A DNA stretch of 14,938 nt from an uncultured Gammaproteobacteria bacterium (GTDB taxonomy: Bacteria > Pseudomonadota > Gammaproteobacteria > CAJQNE01): the NCBI GenBank assembly GCA_905479545.1, contig CAJQNE010000277.1, positions 1 to 14,938 of the forward strand. The letters are read 5' to 3'. Every line of letters starts with the position of its first letter. Position 1 is the first letter of the stretch. The notes under the pieces were generated by a model. It ran no database searches. It was not told the origin of the DNA and was given only the letters and a program-made list of their open reading frames with translations. Below, in pieces: positions 6,493-13,076 of this stretch. Position numbers and translations under genes: made by a program.

Positions 6493-7470
6493 ATGAATGT
6501 ATTTATTGGTGCCGGCGCTGTTACCACGGTGCTTGCGAGTTACCTGTTGAGCAGCGGCGAAAGCGTGGTCTTTTCGGTACGACCGGGTCGTGAAAAATAT
6601 TACGGCGCACCAAACAGGTTGGTAATGAGCGGCAACCAAAACCTGTCACACCCAACCCCGCCCGTTACCAGCAATCCTGATTATACTCAGGCCACGCGGG
6701 TTTTTATCGGCTGTAAACATCAGCACCTGCCCGGCATCATTAACCAACTGGCCGGTAAGCTGCCCAAAGGTATACCGCTACTACCCTGCCTTAACGGCGT
6801 GTCGCATATTGAATTACTCCAGCGAGAGTTTCCGAACAACCCGGTGTGCCCCATAACCGTCATGTTCAACGCCCAGCTACCAGCGCCGATGGCTCCCGTG
6901 CTTACCACTAGTCCATTAATATTTATCGATGCTGAGGCATCACAGTTATTAAACTTGTTTAAGTCTGCCGGAATGCTTGCTCACCAAGGCTCTGTAGCAA
7001 CAGCCTGGGGCAAACTTATTTTGAACCTGAACAACGCAATTGGTGCATTGACCCAATCGACCTTCAAAGATCTATTGCTTAGCCCGCCTCACCGACAGGC
7101 GGCATTGGCAACCTTTGACGAAGCGACGGCAGTACTTAACGCGGCTCATATCGAATTTGATGTGCCAACTCCGGTCTCTTGGCGAATGCAACGCTTCATA
7201 TTGCGCTACTTGCCAAAACTAGCGTGGCAAATAGCAAAAAAGCGCAACCAGCTAAGCGATCAGAGTTACCCATCGATGCTGGCCGATATAAATAGCCGCA
7301 ACACCACCGAGGTTGCACAGTTAAATGGCGAGATTGTCCGTCAGGCTGAAAAACTCGGTATTACCGCTCCCATCAATAAAAAGCTTCACGAGCTCGTTAC
7401 CCTGCAGCACGGCGAGCCGGCCAAATTCATAACTATTCAGCAGCTTAACCGGCAGCTGGGCTTACGCTAA
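6493..7470 (+). CDS. Ketopantoate reductase (ApbA/PanE) family oxidoreductase
   Basis: This 325-residue protein has an N-terminal Rossmann domain and a C-terminal helical domain, as in 2-dehydropantoate 2-reductases, which use NADPH to make pantoate for CoA synthesis. Expected active-site elements are present: CLNG at 99-102, Lys174 in WGKLILNLNNAIGAL, Ser261 in YPSMLADI and Glu273 in NTTEVAQLNGE, which line up with the Asn, Lys, Ser and Glu used by E. coli PanE. The nucleotide-binding loop is unusual: it reads FIGAGAVTTVLA, with Thr where the last Gly of GxGxxG normally sits. Together with the lack of panB or panC nearby, this makes a paralogue with a different substrate possible. AAGG lies about 10 bases before the ATG. 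It is the first of four rightward genes. Confidence 0.85.
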   Translation: MNVFIGAGAVTTVLASYLLSSGESVVFSVRPGREKYYGAPNRLVMSGNQNLSHPTPPVTSNPDYTQATRVFIGCKHQHLPGIINQLAGKLPKGIPLLPCLNGVSHIELLQREFPNNPVCPITVMFNAQLPAPMAPVLTTSPLIFIDAEASQLLNLFKSAGMLAHQGSVATAWGKLILNLNNAIGALTQSTFKDLLLSPPHRQAALATFDEATAVLNAAHIEFDVPTPVSWRMQRFILRYLPKLAWQIAKKRNQLSDQSYPSMLADINSRNTTEVAQLNGEIVRQAEKLGITAPINKKLHELVTLQHGEPAKFITIQQLNRQLGLR

Positions 7471-7489
7471 AATCGGATTAACTAAAAAT

Positions 7490-8374
7490 ATGACAACACT
7501 CACTCTCGATAGCTGGCACAGCAGCGGCCAATCTTTTAATTGGCAGGGCCATAATATTTTTTGGCAACAGGCAGGCAGTGGCCCGCCTCTGCTGCTAATC
7601 CACGGCTTCCCTACCGCCAGCTGGGATTTCCATCACCAATGGCCCGAACTGGCTGCTACGTACAACGTAATTACCTTCGACATGCTTGGCTTCGGTTATT
7701 CTGATAAACCGCGCGGCCACGCCTACAGCATGGTCGAACAAGCGGATATCGCCTGTGCGCTGCTGAACCAACTCGACGTATCGACATACCATATGGTGGC
7801 ACACGACTATGGCGATAGTGTCGGACAAGAGTTGCTAGCCCGCTCGAACCTGAACGAAACCGGTGCGCCGAAAATACTCTCTGCATGTTTTCTGAACGGC
7901 GGAATGTTCCCCTCCCTTCATCGCCCTACGTTTCGTCAAAAGGTGCTACACAGCCCGGTTGGCGGACTGATGGCCAGGTTGATGAGCAAACGTGGTTTTG
8001 CCTCAAGCTTTGGCGAGGTATTTGGCCCGAACACTAAACCGACCGCGCAGGAAATCGATGATTTCTGGTTATTAATTTCGCTACAGAACGGCCAGCAGGC
8101 ACTAGCCAAGCTTATTAACTATATTGACGAGCGGCGAGTGCAAGAAGAGCGATGGGTAAGTGCTCTGAAACAAGCAGAAATTCCAATGTTATTGATTAAT
8201 GGACCTGAGGACCCGGTATCCGGTGGTCATGCAGCAGACTACTTTGAACAGCAGGTTCCCCAAGCCAGCGTCTTACGGCTACCCGGCATCGGTCATTACC
8301 CTCAGGTCGAAGCTCCGGCAGCGGTTACTGCCGCCGCCAGCAATTTTTTTGCCGCCGCCTGCCATATTGCTTAA
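7490..8374 (+). CDS. MEST-like alpha/beta hydrolase (epoxide hydrolase/haloalkane dehalogenase fold)
   Basis: This 294-residue cytoplasmic alpha/beta hydrolase has the oxyanion motif HGFP (38-41) and then LGFGYSDKPRGHAYSMVEQ. The nucleophile elbow AHDYGD (104-109) carries Asp106, not Ser, as in epoxide hydrolases and haloalkane dehalogenases. The likely acid is Asp241 in NGPEDPVSGG and the base His269 in GIGHYPQVEAP. The blocks FLNGGMFPSLHRP, VFGPNTKP and YIDERR-x5-RW closely resemble vertebrate MEST (PEG1), whose substrate is unknown. An aspartate nucleophile argues for epoxide or C-halogen hydrolysis rather than esterase action, but this is inference. It starts 19 bp after the preceding stop, with a weak ribosome site (CGGA, about 13 bases upstream), so it is probably co-transcribed and may be partly coupled. 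Confidence 0.88.
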   Translation: MTTLTLDSWHSSGQSFNWQGHNIFWQQAGSGPPLLLIHGFPTASWDFHHQWPELAATYNVITFDMLGFGYSDKPRGHAYSMVEQADIACALLNQLDVSTYHMVAHDYGDSVGQELLARSNLNETGAPKILSACFLNGGMFPSLHRPTFRQKVLHSPVGGLMARLMSKRGFASSFGEVFGPNTKPTAQEIDDFWLLISLQNGQQALAKLINYIDERRVQEERWVSALKQAEIPMLLINGPEDPVSGGHAADYFEQQVPQASVLRLPGIGHYPQVEAPAAVTAAASNFFAAACHIA

Positions 8375-8480
8375 CCTAATTAGCCGATCCGGCGAGAAAC
8401 ACTAACAGTCACGGCACATTAATCGCTAGGCTACTACTGCAACAGCCTTCATTCGCGTTCACCCCCAAAGAGACACACTA

Positions 8481-8897
8481 ATGACCTCTTCGTTACTTAC
8501 ATTACTCGCCGTAGTCGGGCTCGCCGTATTGCTGCTGATTTTCATCGTTGGCTATAGAACATTTTTAGTCGCGGGTGCAAAAACTCCTGCGAATTCATGG
8601 ACCCGCGGCAACGCCAAATGGGACAACCCCGGCCTGATAACCCGTGCTGAACACGCGCATGCGAACTGCTTAGAGATGTTGCCATTGCTTGGCTCGGTAG
8701 TATTGGTTGCCGCCGTGACAGGTCATCTTGCTGTTACTGATGGCTTGGCTTATTGGTTCCTTGCCGCCCGGATCGCACAGACCTCCATTCACCTGATCAG
8801 TGCGACAGCCGTATTTGCCACCATAAGAGCAGGGTTTTTTGCTATACAGATAGTGATCCTGATTACTTGGCTGATAAAACTTTGCGGGTTGATATAA
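8481..8897 (+). CDS. MAPEG family integral membrane protein
   Basis: This 138-residue protein has about four membrane helices (near 4-26, 63-82, 85-108 and 114-136). The family signature is clear: RAEHAHANCLEMLPLLGSVV (55-74) contains the conserved E..A.AN.LE element, followed by RIAQTSIHLIS and IRAGFFAIQ. MAPEG proteins include microsomal glutathione transferases, and bacterial members of this short type are mostly uncharacterised. A glutathione-dependent role at the inner membrane is possible but not shown. AAGAGA lies about 8 bases before the ATG. A 106-bp gap follows the hydrolase gene, with no terminator seen, so it may share that transcript or have its own promoter. Six bases separate it from the transporter gene. 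Confidence 0.87.
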   Translation: MTSSLLTLLAVVGLAVLLLIFIVGYRTFLVAGAKTPANSWTRGNAKWDNPGLITRAEHAHANCLEMLPLLGSVVLVAAVTGHLAVTDGLAYWFLAARIAQTSIHLISATAVFATIRAGFFAIQIVILITWLIKLCGLI

Positions 8898-8903
8898 TCA
8901 GCT

Positions 8904-10178
8904 ATGAACGAGCAACGCCGTAACGAATTGTCCTGGGCCGCGTACGATTGGGCCAACTCAGCATTCGCCACCACCATCATGGTCGGCTTCTTCCCGGTAT
9001 TTTTTAAGCAATACTGGGCCAAGGATATGGCCGCTGAAGAAAGCACCTTTTGGCTTGGCGCGATTAGCTCGGCATACGCGCTTGTCGTTGCTGTTGTTGC
9101 CCCGCTACTCGGCTCAGTTGCCGATGCGACCGATGGCCATAAAAAATTTCTTGCCTCGCAAATGCTGCTCGGTGCAGCAATGTCTGCAGGCTTGTTTTGG
9201 GTGGGGGCCGGGCAATGGCAAGCGGCGATGATCGTTTACGCCATTGGCGCTATCGGCTTTGCGCTAGGCAATATTTTTTACGACTCACTCATAACCCGGG
9301 TTTCAACCCCACAGACTGTCGACCGTGTTTCGACCCTTGGCTATGGAATGGGCTATCTCGGCGGCGGGCTGCTATTCCTGATTAATGTCGTGATGGTAGC
9401 TAAACCCGCACTGTTTGGTATTAGCGACCCGGTAATGGCGGTTCGGATTGCATTTTTAATGGTCGGCGCGTGGTGGCTGATATTCTCACTACCGGTGTTT
9501 TTATTCGTTCCTGCAGGGAACACTCCCGCAAAAAACGGCGGCTTCTTTGCGGGTGTTAAGCAGCTCGCTGAGACCTTCAGCCATATACGCCGGCTTAAGA
9601 TGGTTTGGTTGTTTTTGCTCGCGTACTTTTTATATATCGACGGCGTAAACACCATTACCAAAATGGCCGTCGATTTTGGTTTATCACTTGGCTTCGCTGC
9701 CGATAAGCTAATGCTGGCTTTGTTAGTAGTGCAATTTGTAGCCGTACCAGCAACCTTGCTATCCAGCCGGTTGGCCAACCGGATCAGCCCGAAGAAAGCA
9801 CTGTTCGTGGCGCTCGGCATGTATTCACTGGCTACGGCCTACGGCTATTTTATTCAGCACGAGTGGCAGTTTTTTGTGCTGGCAGGAATGATTGGCACCG
9901 CCATCGGCGTGGTACCAGCGCTGTCCCGCTCCCTGTATAGCCGCCTTATCCCACCAGGCAAAAGCGGTGAGTTCTATGGCTTTTACGGCATGTTCGGTCG
10001 GTTCGCGGCTGTTATCGGCCCGATACTCGTCGGCTGGGTAACACTCAGTTTAGGCAATGCACGGCTGGGTATATTGTCGGTAAACGTATTGTTACTCGCA
10101 GGTGCCTTATTGTTGGTATTCGTAAAAGTGCCTGAACGTGATTCGTTTGATGAATCTGTTCCAACAGTCGAAGGCTAG
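8904..10178 (+). CDS. UMF1-family MFS transporter (Atg22-like)
   Basis: This 424-residue inner-membrane protein has about 12 predicted helices. It begins with the family's hallmark N terminus, NELSWAAYDWANSAFATTI, followed by VGFFPVFFKQYWA. A cytoplasmic loop motif APLLGSVADATDGHKK follows helix 2, as in the major facilitator superfamily, and LYSRLIPPGKSGEFYGFYGM in the second half is characteristic of UMF1/Atg22-like members. The substrates of bacterial UMF1 proteins are largely unknown; yeast Atg22 exports amino acids from the vacuole. The ATG lies six bases after the MAPEG stop and has no obvious ribosome site, which suggests translational coupling. Its TAG shares CTAG with the stop of the convergent S8 lipoprotein gene, so there is no room for a terminator between them. 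Confidence 0.9.
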   Translation: MNEQRRNELSWAAYDWANSAFATTIMVGFFPVFFKQYWAKDMAAEESTFWLGAISSAYALVVAVVAPLLGSVADATDGHKKFLASQMLLGAAMSAGLFWVGAGQWQAAMIVYAIGAIGFALGNIFYDSLITRVSTPQTVDRVSTLGYGMGYLGGGLLFLINVVMVAKPALFGISDPVMAVRIAFLMVGAWWLIFSLPVFLFVPAGNTPAKNGGFFAGVKQLAETFSHIRRLKMVWLFLLAYFLYIDGVNTITKMAVDFGLSLGFAADKLMLALLVVQFVAVPATLLSSRLANRISPKKALFVALGMYSLATAYGYFIQHEWQFFVLAGMIGTAIGVVPALSRSLYSRLIPPGKSGEFYGFYGMFGRFAAVIGPILVGWVTLSLGNARLGILSVNVLLLAGALLLVFVKVPERDSFDESVPTVEG

Positions 10179-11536
10179 CGCTGCGGGACTTTTAGTGTTT
10201 TAGCCACTATCGATTCACCGCCTATCTGCAATTGTATATCGACTGTTTGGCTGGCTAACCGACGATAAAGGCTTAGCTTGTCTTCTAGCACATACGCCTC
10301 TCGGAGTTGCGCAGCCACACCGGCTGCGTAGGCTGCTGCGGCACCGGAACCGGAAGTCAATTGTCGGGCACCCTGAGCATTCACGCTATCAATAGCTTCG
10401 CTCGGTAAAAATAAGTCAATGCAATCGCCGCCACTGGCAGTCGCCGGGCGCTGCTCGCCCCGTCCGTAGCCTGCAACGGTTAACACCGACCTGACACCGG
10501 AAGGCGAAACGTCACAGGCATCCGACCCCGAATCGCCGTCAGCGACTATTGCCAGCATGTCTTTTTGTAACAGACTGCGGAGCGAAGCATCAAGAATTCT
10601 CGACTTTGAGCCGGAAAACGGTAACAACAGCACAGCAGGTCGTTGGTAGCGGCTATACAACCACTCGAATGCCTGCACCACTCCGCTGGTGGCGCCGCGG
10701 CCATCACAGCCCAGTATTTTAACCGGTCGCACGTTAGCCGTGGGCGCACTACCCAAAGAACTCCCCGCAGCAATACTGGCCATGCGGGTACCGTGGCCAT
10801 GACAGTCGTCAGTTTGTTCTTTTTCGGCTGCTTTCGGCTTACGCCCCAGTAGCTGCAACAACGCAGCGGGTTGCTGCGTACCGAGTATCCCAGCCAACCA
10901 TGGGCTAGCGTAACCGACGTTAATGCCACGCCCCACTCGCGCATTAAGCTGCGTTGCGTCAGCATTAACCCCGGTACTCAGGACGTATAAATTCACCCCG
11001 GTACCGCCGTAAGCCGGAGCATACTTACCTAATCCACCACCAAGCCGATCAAGCCCCCACGGCAGTCCATCAGAGGCACCATCAACAAGCTCGGTTTCGG
11101 CTGCCGAAACGTAACTATCCTGCTCTACGTACAGCACGTCAGGGTCAGCTGCGATAGCTTCCGCCTGATCGCGGCTCATTGCCGCAGCAAACCCGTAGAA
11201 TACATTGCGAAACACCATGTCGATGTCGAGTTCATATAGCGAATTCAATCGCCCCAGCACATCGTCTAAAGGCTCAGCTTGGGTGCGCAGCAGCAACTGC
11301 ACCATATAGCGACCTTTAATAGGGTTTTGCACATCACGCAGCCGCGATATTCCGGTCACATTCTCAAACTCACTAACGTCTAAGTGCTGAACACCTTCGC
11401 TTGCTGCCGCCTCATCCTGCCCGGTGCCCGGCATTAGGTCGCAGCCGGCGACTAATAATGCAGTCATCATCAGAGCTGCGCTGAAACGGACTGGCCGCCC
11501 AAATATTCGTTTGTTGGAACGTAAAGCCTGCTGCAT
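10175..11536 (-). CDS. S8-family lipoprotein with I9 propeptide, probable pseudoprotease
   Basis: This 453-residue protein starts at the ATG at 11536; a TTG just before it is in frame but less likely. A basic n-region, a hydrophobic stretch and the lipobox LVAGC (Cys32) mark a lipoprotein. Residues 75-143 are an I9 propeptide/inhibitor domain (YMVQLLL ... YGFAAAMS ... VLYVEQDS). Residues 158-415 align with proteinase K-like S8 enzymes, from PWGLDRLG through ILGCDGRGATSGVV to YAAGVAAQL. The catalytic residues are mostly lost. The Asp in D-T-G is Ser187 (YVLSTGV), the oxyanion Asn in AAGN is Asp335 (ADGD), and the Ser in GTSMA is Gly398 (GSGAA). Only His248 (HGHGT) remains. About 30 extra residues lie between the Asp and His positions. 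Proteolysis is therefore unlikely, and a binding or scaffold role is inferred. The ribosome site is weak. Confidence 0.88.
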   Translation of the reverse strand: MQQALRSNKRIFGRPVRFSAALMMTALLVAGCDLMPGTGQDEAAASEGVQHLDVSEFENVTGISRLRDVQNPIKGRYMVQLLLRTQAEPLDDVLGRLNSLYELDIDMVFRNVFYGFAAAMSRDQAEAIAADPDVLYVEQDSYVSAAETELVDGASDGLPWGLDRLGGGLGKYAPAYGGTGVNLYVLSTGVNADATQLNARVGRGINVGYASPWLAGILGTQQPAALLQLLGRKPKAAEKEQTDDCHGHGTRMASIAAGSSLGSAPTANVRPVKILGCDGRGATSGVVQAFEWLYSRYQRPAVLLLPFSGSKSRILDASLRSLLQKDMLAIVADGDSGSDACDVSPSGVRSVLTVAGYGRGEQRPATASGGDCIDLFLPSEAIDSVNAQGARQLTSGSGAAAAYAAGVAAQLREAYVLEDKLSLYRRLASQTVDIQLQIGGESIVAKTLKVPQR

Positions 11537-11544
11537 CAAGATAT

Positions 11545-11558
11545 AAACTCAGGAGTTT
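11545..11558. promoter_or_regulatory. Short inverted repeat upstream of the S8 lipoprotein gene
   Basis: AAACTC-AG-GAGTTT has two perfect 6-bp arms and lies 8-22 bases upstream of the S8 lipoprotein ATG, in the 146-bp divergent region shared with the S41 gene. The 2-base centre is too tight for a stable RNA hairpin with full arms, so an operator is more likely than a leader structure. It overlaps where a ribosome site would be expected. It may be chance. Confidence 0.25.
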
Positions 11559-11651
11559 CGTGTAGTTGTTAGCAACGCCGGTTGGCTGTTGCATCGGCTA
11601 AGAGCATTATTTCGTCAGTCAGCCTGCCGACCCATCGGCCGGTGAATCAAG

Positions 11652-11657
11652 TATATT
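11652..11657 (+). promoter_or_regulatory. Possible -10 box of the S41 peptidase gene
   Basis: TATATT, in AAGTATATTAAAG, matches five of six -10 positions and lies 25 bases before the ATG at 11683. No good -35 hexamer is found at 16-18 bases upstream, so the assignment is weak or activator-dependent. A start near 11664 would give a leader of about 20 nt that includes the GGAG ribosome site. Confidence 0.3.
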
Positions 11658-11682
11658 AAAGTCTGTGCGGAGATCATGCTTT

Positions 11683-13050
11683 ATGAAGTCAATAATTCAC
11701 AAAATATTTAGTTACCGTAACAGAATAATTTTTATTGCTACGTTACCACTACTTTTTGCTTGCGGCAGTGGCGGAGGCAATGCGGATGTTCGCGGTTTAA
11801 CCTCAGCCCCTCGTGACTGCAGTGTTAGCGGCCAAAACCGTTTCGTCTATAACTACCTTCGCGATTTTTACTTTTGGGCGGATGAGGTTGACGAGACCGC
11901 TAACCCTGACAGCTATAGTTCACCTGCCGAGCTGCTCGAAGACCTGAGGTTCAAGCCTATCGACCGCTTTAGCTCTATCGCAGACGCAGCTACTTTCAAC
12001 AACTTCCAGGAGGGGGATTTTGTAGGCCTAGGCTTGTATATCGTTCGCGACGAGCAAGATGACCCGGTTATTGGTTTTGCCCATAGCAATTCACCAGCGG
12101 CGCAAAGCGGCCTGAAACGTGGCGATCGCATTACTGAAATTAATGGTGTACGTGGCGAAGGACTCCGCGACCGCCAACAATATAACGCCGCCTTCGGCCC
12201 GTCTGGCACAGGCAACGAGGTGCTACTAAAAGTTATTCCGCAGGGCGAATCGGGCGAAGTCAGTCATTCGGTCACGACCGCAGAGGTCACCATAAACCCC
12301 ACTCCGGTTAGTAATACATATCAGCGCAGCGGCAAAACCATCGGCTATCTACAATTTACCAATTTTTTTGGTAACGCGGTTGATGAGCTGAACGACCGTT
12401 TTGCTGATTTTGCCGCTACCGGCGTTAACGAACTGGTACTTGACCTACGCTATAACGGCGGCGGCAGGCTATCTACCGCCACTCACCTCGCCAGCCTGCT
12501 GGGCGGTGATCGTAGCAGCGGCGATGAATTCGCAACACTGCTCTACAACGATAAGCATAGCGACGAGCTCGATTTCACCTTCCGCTTTAGTCAGCCACGC
12601 AACTCACTGTCGCTATCGCGCGTTTATGTACTCAGCACTAACGCGACTTGCTCGGCCAGCGAGGCGCTGATTAACGGTTTGCGCGGCGCAGGCTTTAGCA
12701 ACAGCCCCGCGACCCCGGTTGAAGTGATTGTTATCGGCAATACCAGTTGCGGCAAACCGGTTGGCAGCAACCCACAAAGCTTCTGCGACAAAGTGATGTC
12801 GGCCACCACCTTCGAGCTGCGCAACGCGCAAGATCAGGGCGGCTACCACGACGGACTCAACGCAAACTGTGAAGTAGACGATGACCTGAGCCATGCTATG
12901 GGCGACAGCAGCGAAGCACAGCTGGCAGCCGCGCTGCACTATATAGATCAGGGCAGCTGCCCGGTCGCAGCCACCGAAAGTAACGCCAATTCAAGCACAA
13001 ATACCGGCAGTAGCTTGCCATTAGCCCGAAGCACAGGTATCAACCGCTAG
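11683..13050 (+). CDS. S41-family (C-terminal processing peptidase-like) lipoprotein
   Basis: From the ATG at 11683, which has GGAG 10 bases upstream, the protein has 455 residues; a GTG at 11665 is in frame but has no ribosome site. A basic n-region, a hydrophobic core and lipobox LLFAC (Cys27) indicate a lipoprotein, followed by a Gly-rich linker. Residues 50-105 form an N-terminal helical domain (YNYLRDFYFWAD). A PDZ domain spans about 108-190 (GLGLYIV ... SPAAQSGLKRGDRITEINGV). The S41 domain runs from about 218 to 425, with LVLDLRYNGGG at 251-261. The nucleophile is probably Ser324 in TCSASEA and the general base Lys358 in SCGKPVG; both are present, so it should be active. Six cysteines follow the lipobox, which allows disulfides in the periplasm. 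The C-terminal 25 residues are low-complexity. It is divergent from the S8 lipoprotein and 26 bp upstream of the MscS gene. Confidence 0.9.
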   Translation: MKSIIHKIFSYRNRIIFIATLPLLFACGSGGGNADVRGLTSAPRDCSVSGQNRFVYNYLRDFYFWADEVDETANPDSYSSPAELLEDLRFKPIDRFSSIADAATFNNFQEGDFVGLGLYIVRDEQDDPVIGFAHSNSPAAQSGLKRGDRITEINGVRGEGLRDRQQYNAAFGPSGTGNEVLLKVIPQGESGEVSHSVTTAEVTINPTPVSNTYQRSGKTIGYLQFTNFFGNAVDELNDRFADFAATGVNELVLDLRYNGGGRLSTATHLASLLGGDRSSGDEFATLLYNDKHSDELDFTFRFSQPRNSLSLSRVYVLSTNATCSASEALINGLRGAGFSNSPATPVEVIVIGNTSCGKPVGSNPQSFCDKVMSATTFELRNAQDQGGYHDGLNANCEVDDDLSHAMGDSSEAQLAAALHYIDQGSCPVAATESNANSSTNTGSSLPLARSTGINR

Positions 13051-13076
13051 ACTTCCTCACGCCGCTTATTATTTAC

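Noticed and set aside
11665..11682. GTG start giving six more residues on the S41 lipoprotein
   Set aside because: The ATG at 11683 has GGAG at a proper distance; the GTG has none and would overlap it.
12620..12650. Shared YVLST string in the S8 and S41 lipoproteins as a sign of common origin
   Set aside because: Five residues in unrelated folds; in S8 it is the altered Asp motif strand and in S41 the strand before the nucleophile. This is coincidence.
12613..12939. 108-codon leftward open frame inside the S41 gene
   Set aside because: It lies opposite the S41 catalytic core, whose motifs are conserved on the plus strand, and has no ribosome site.
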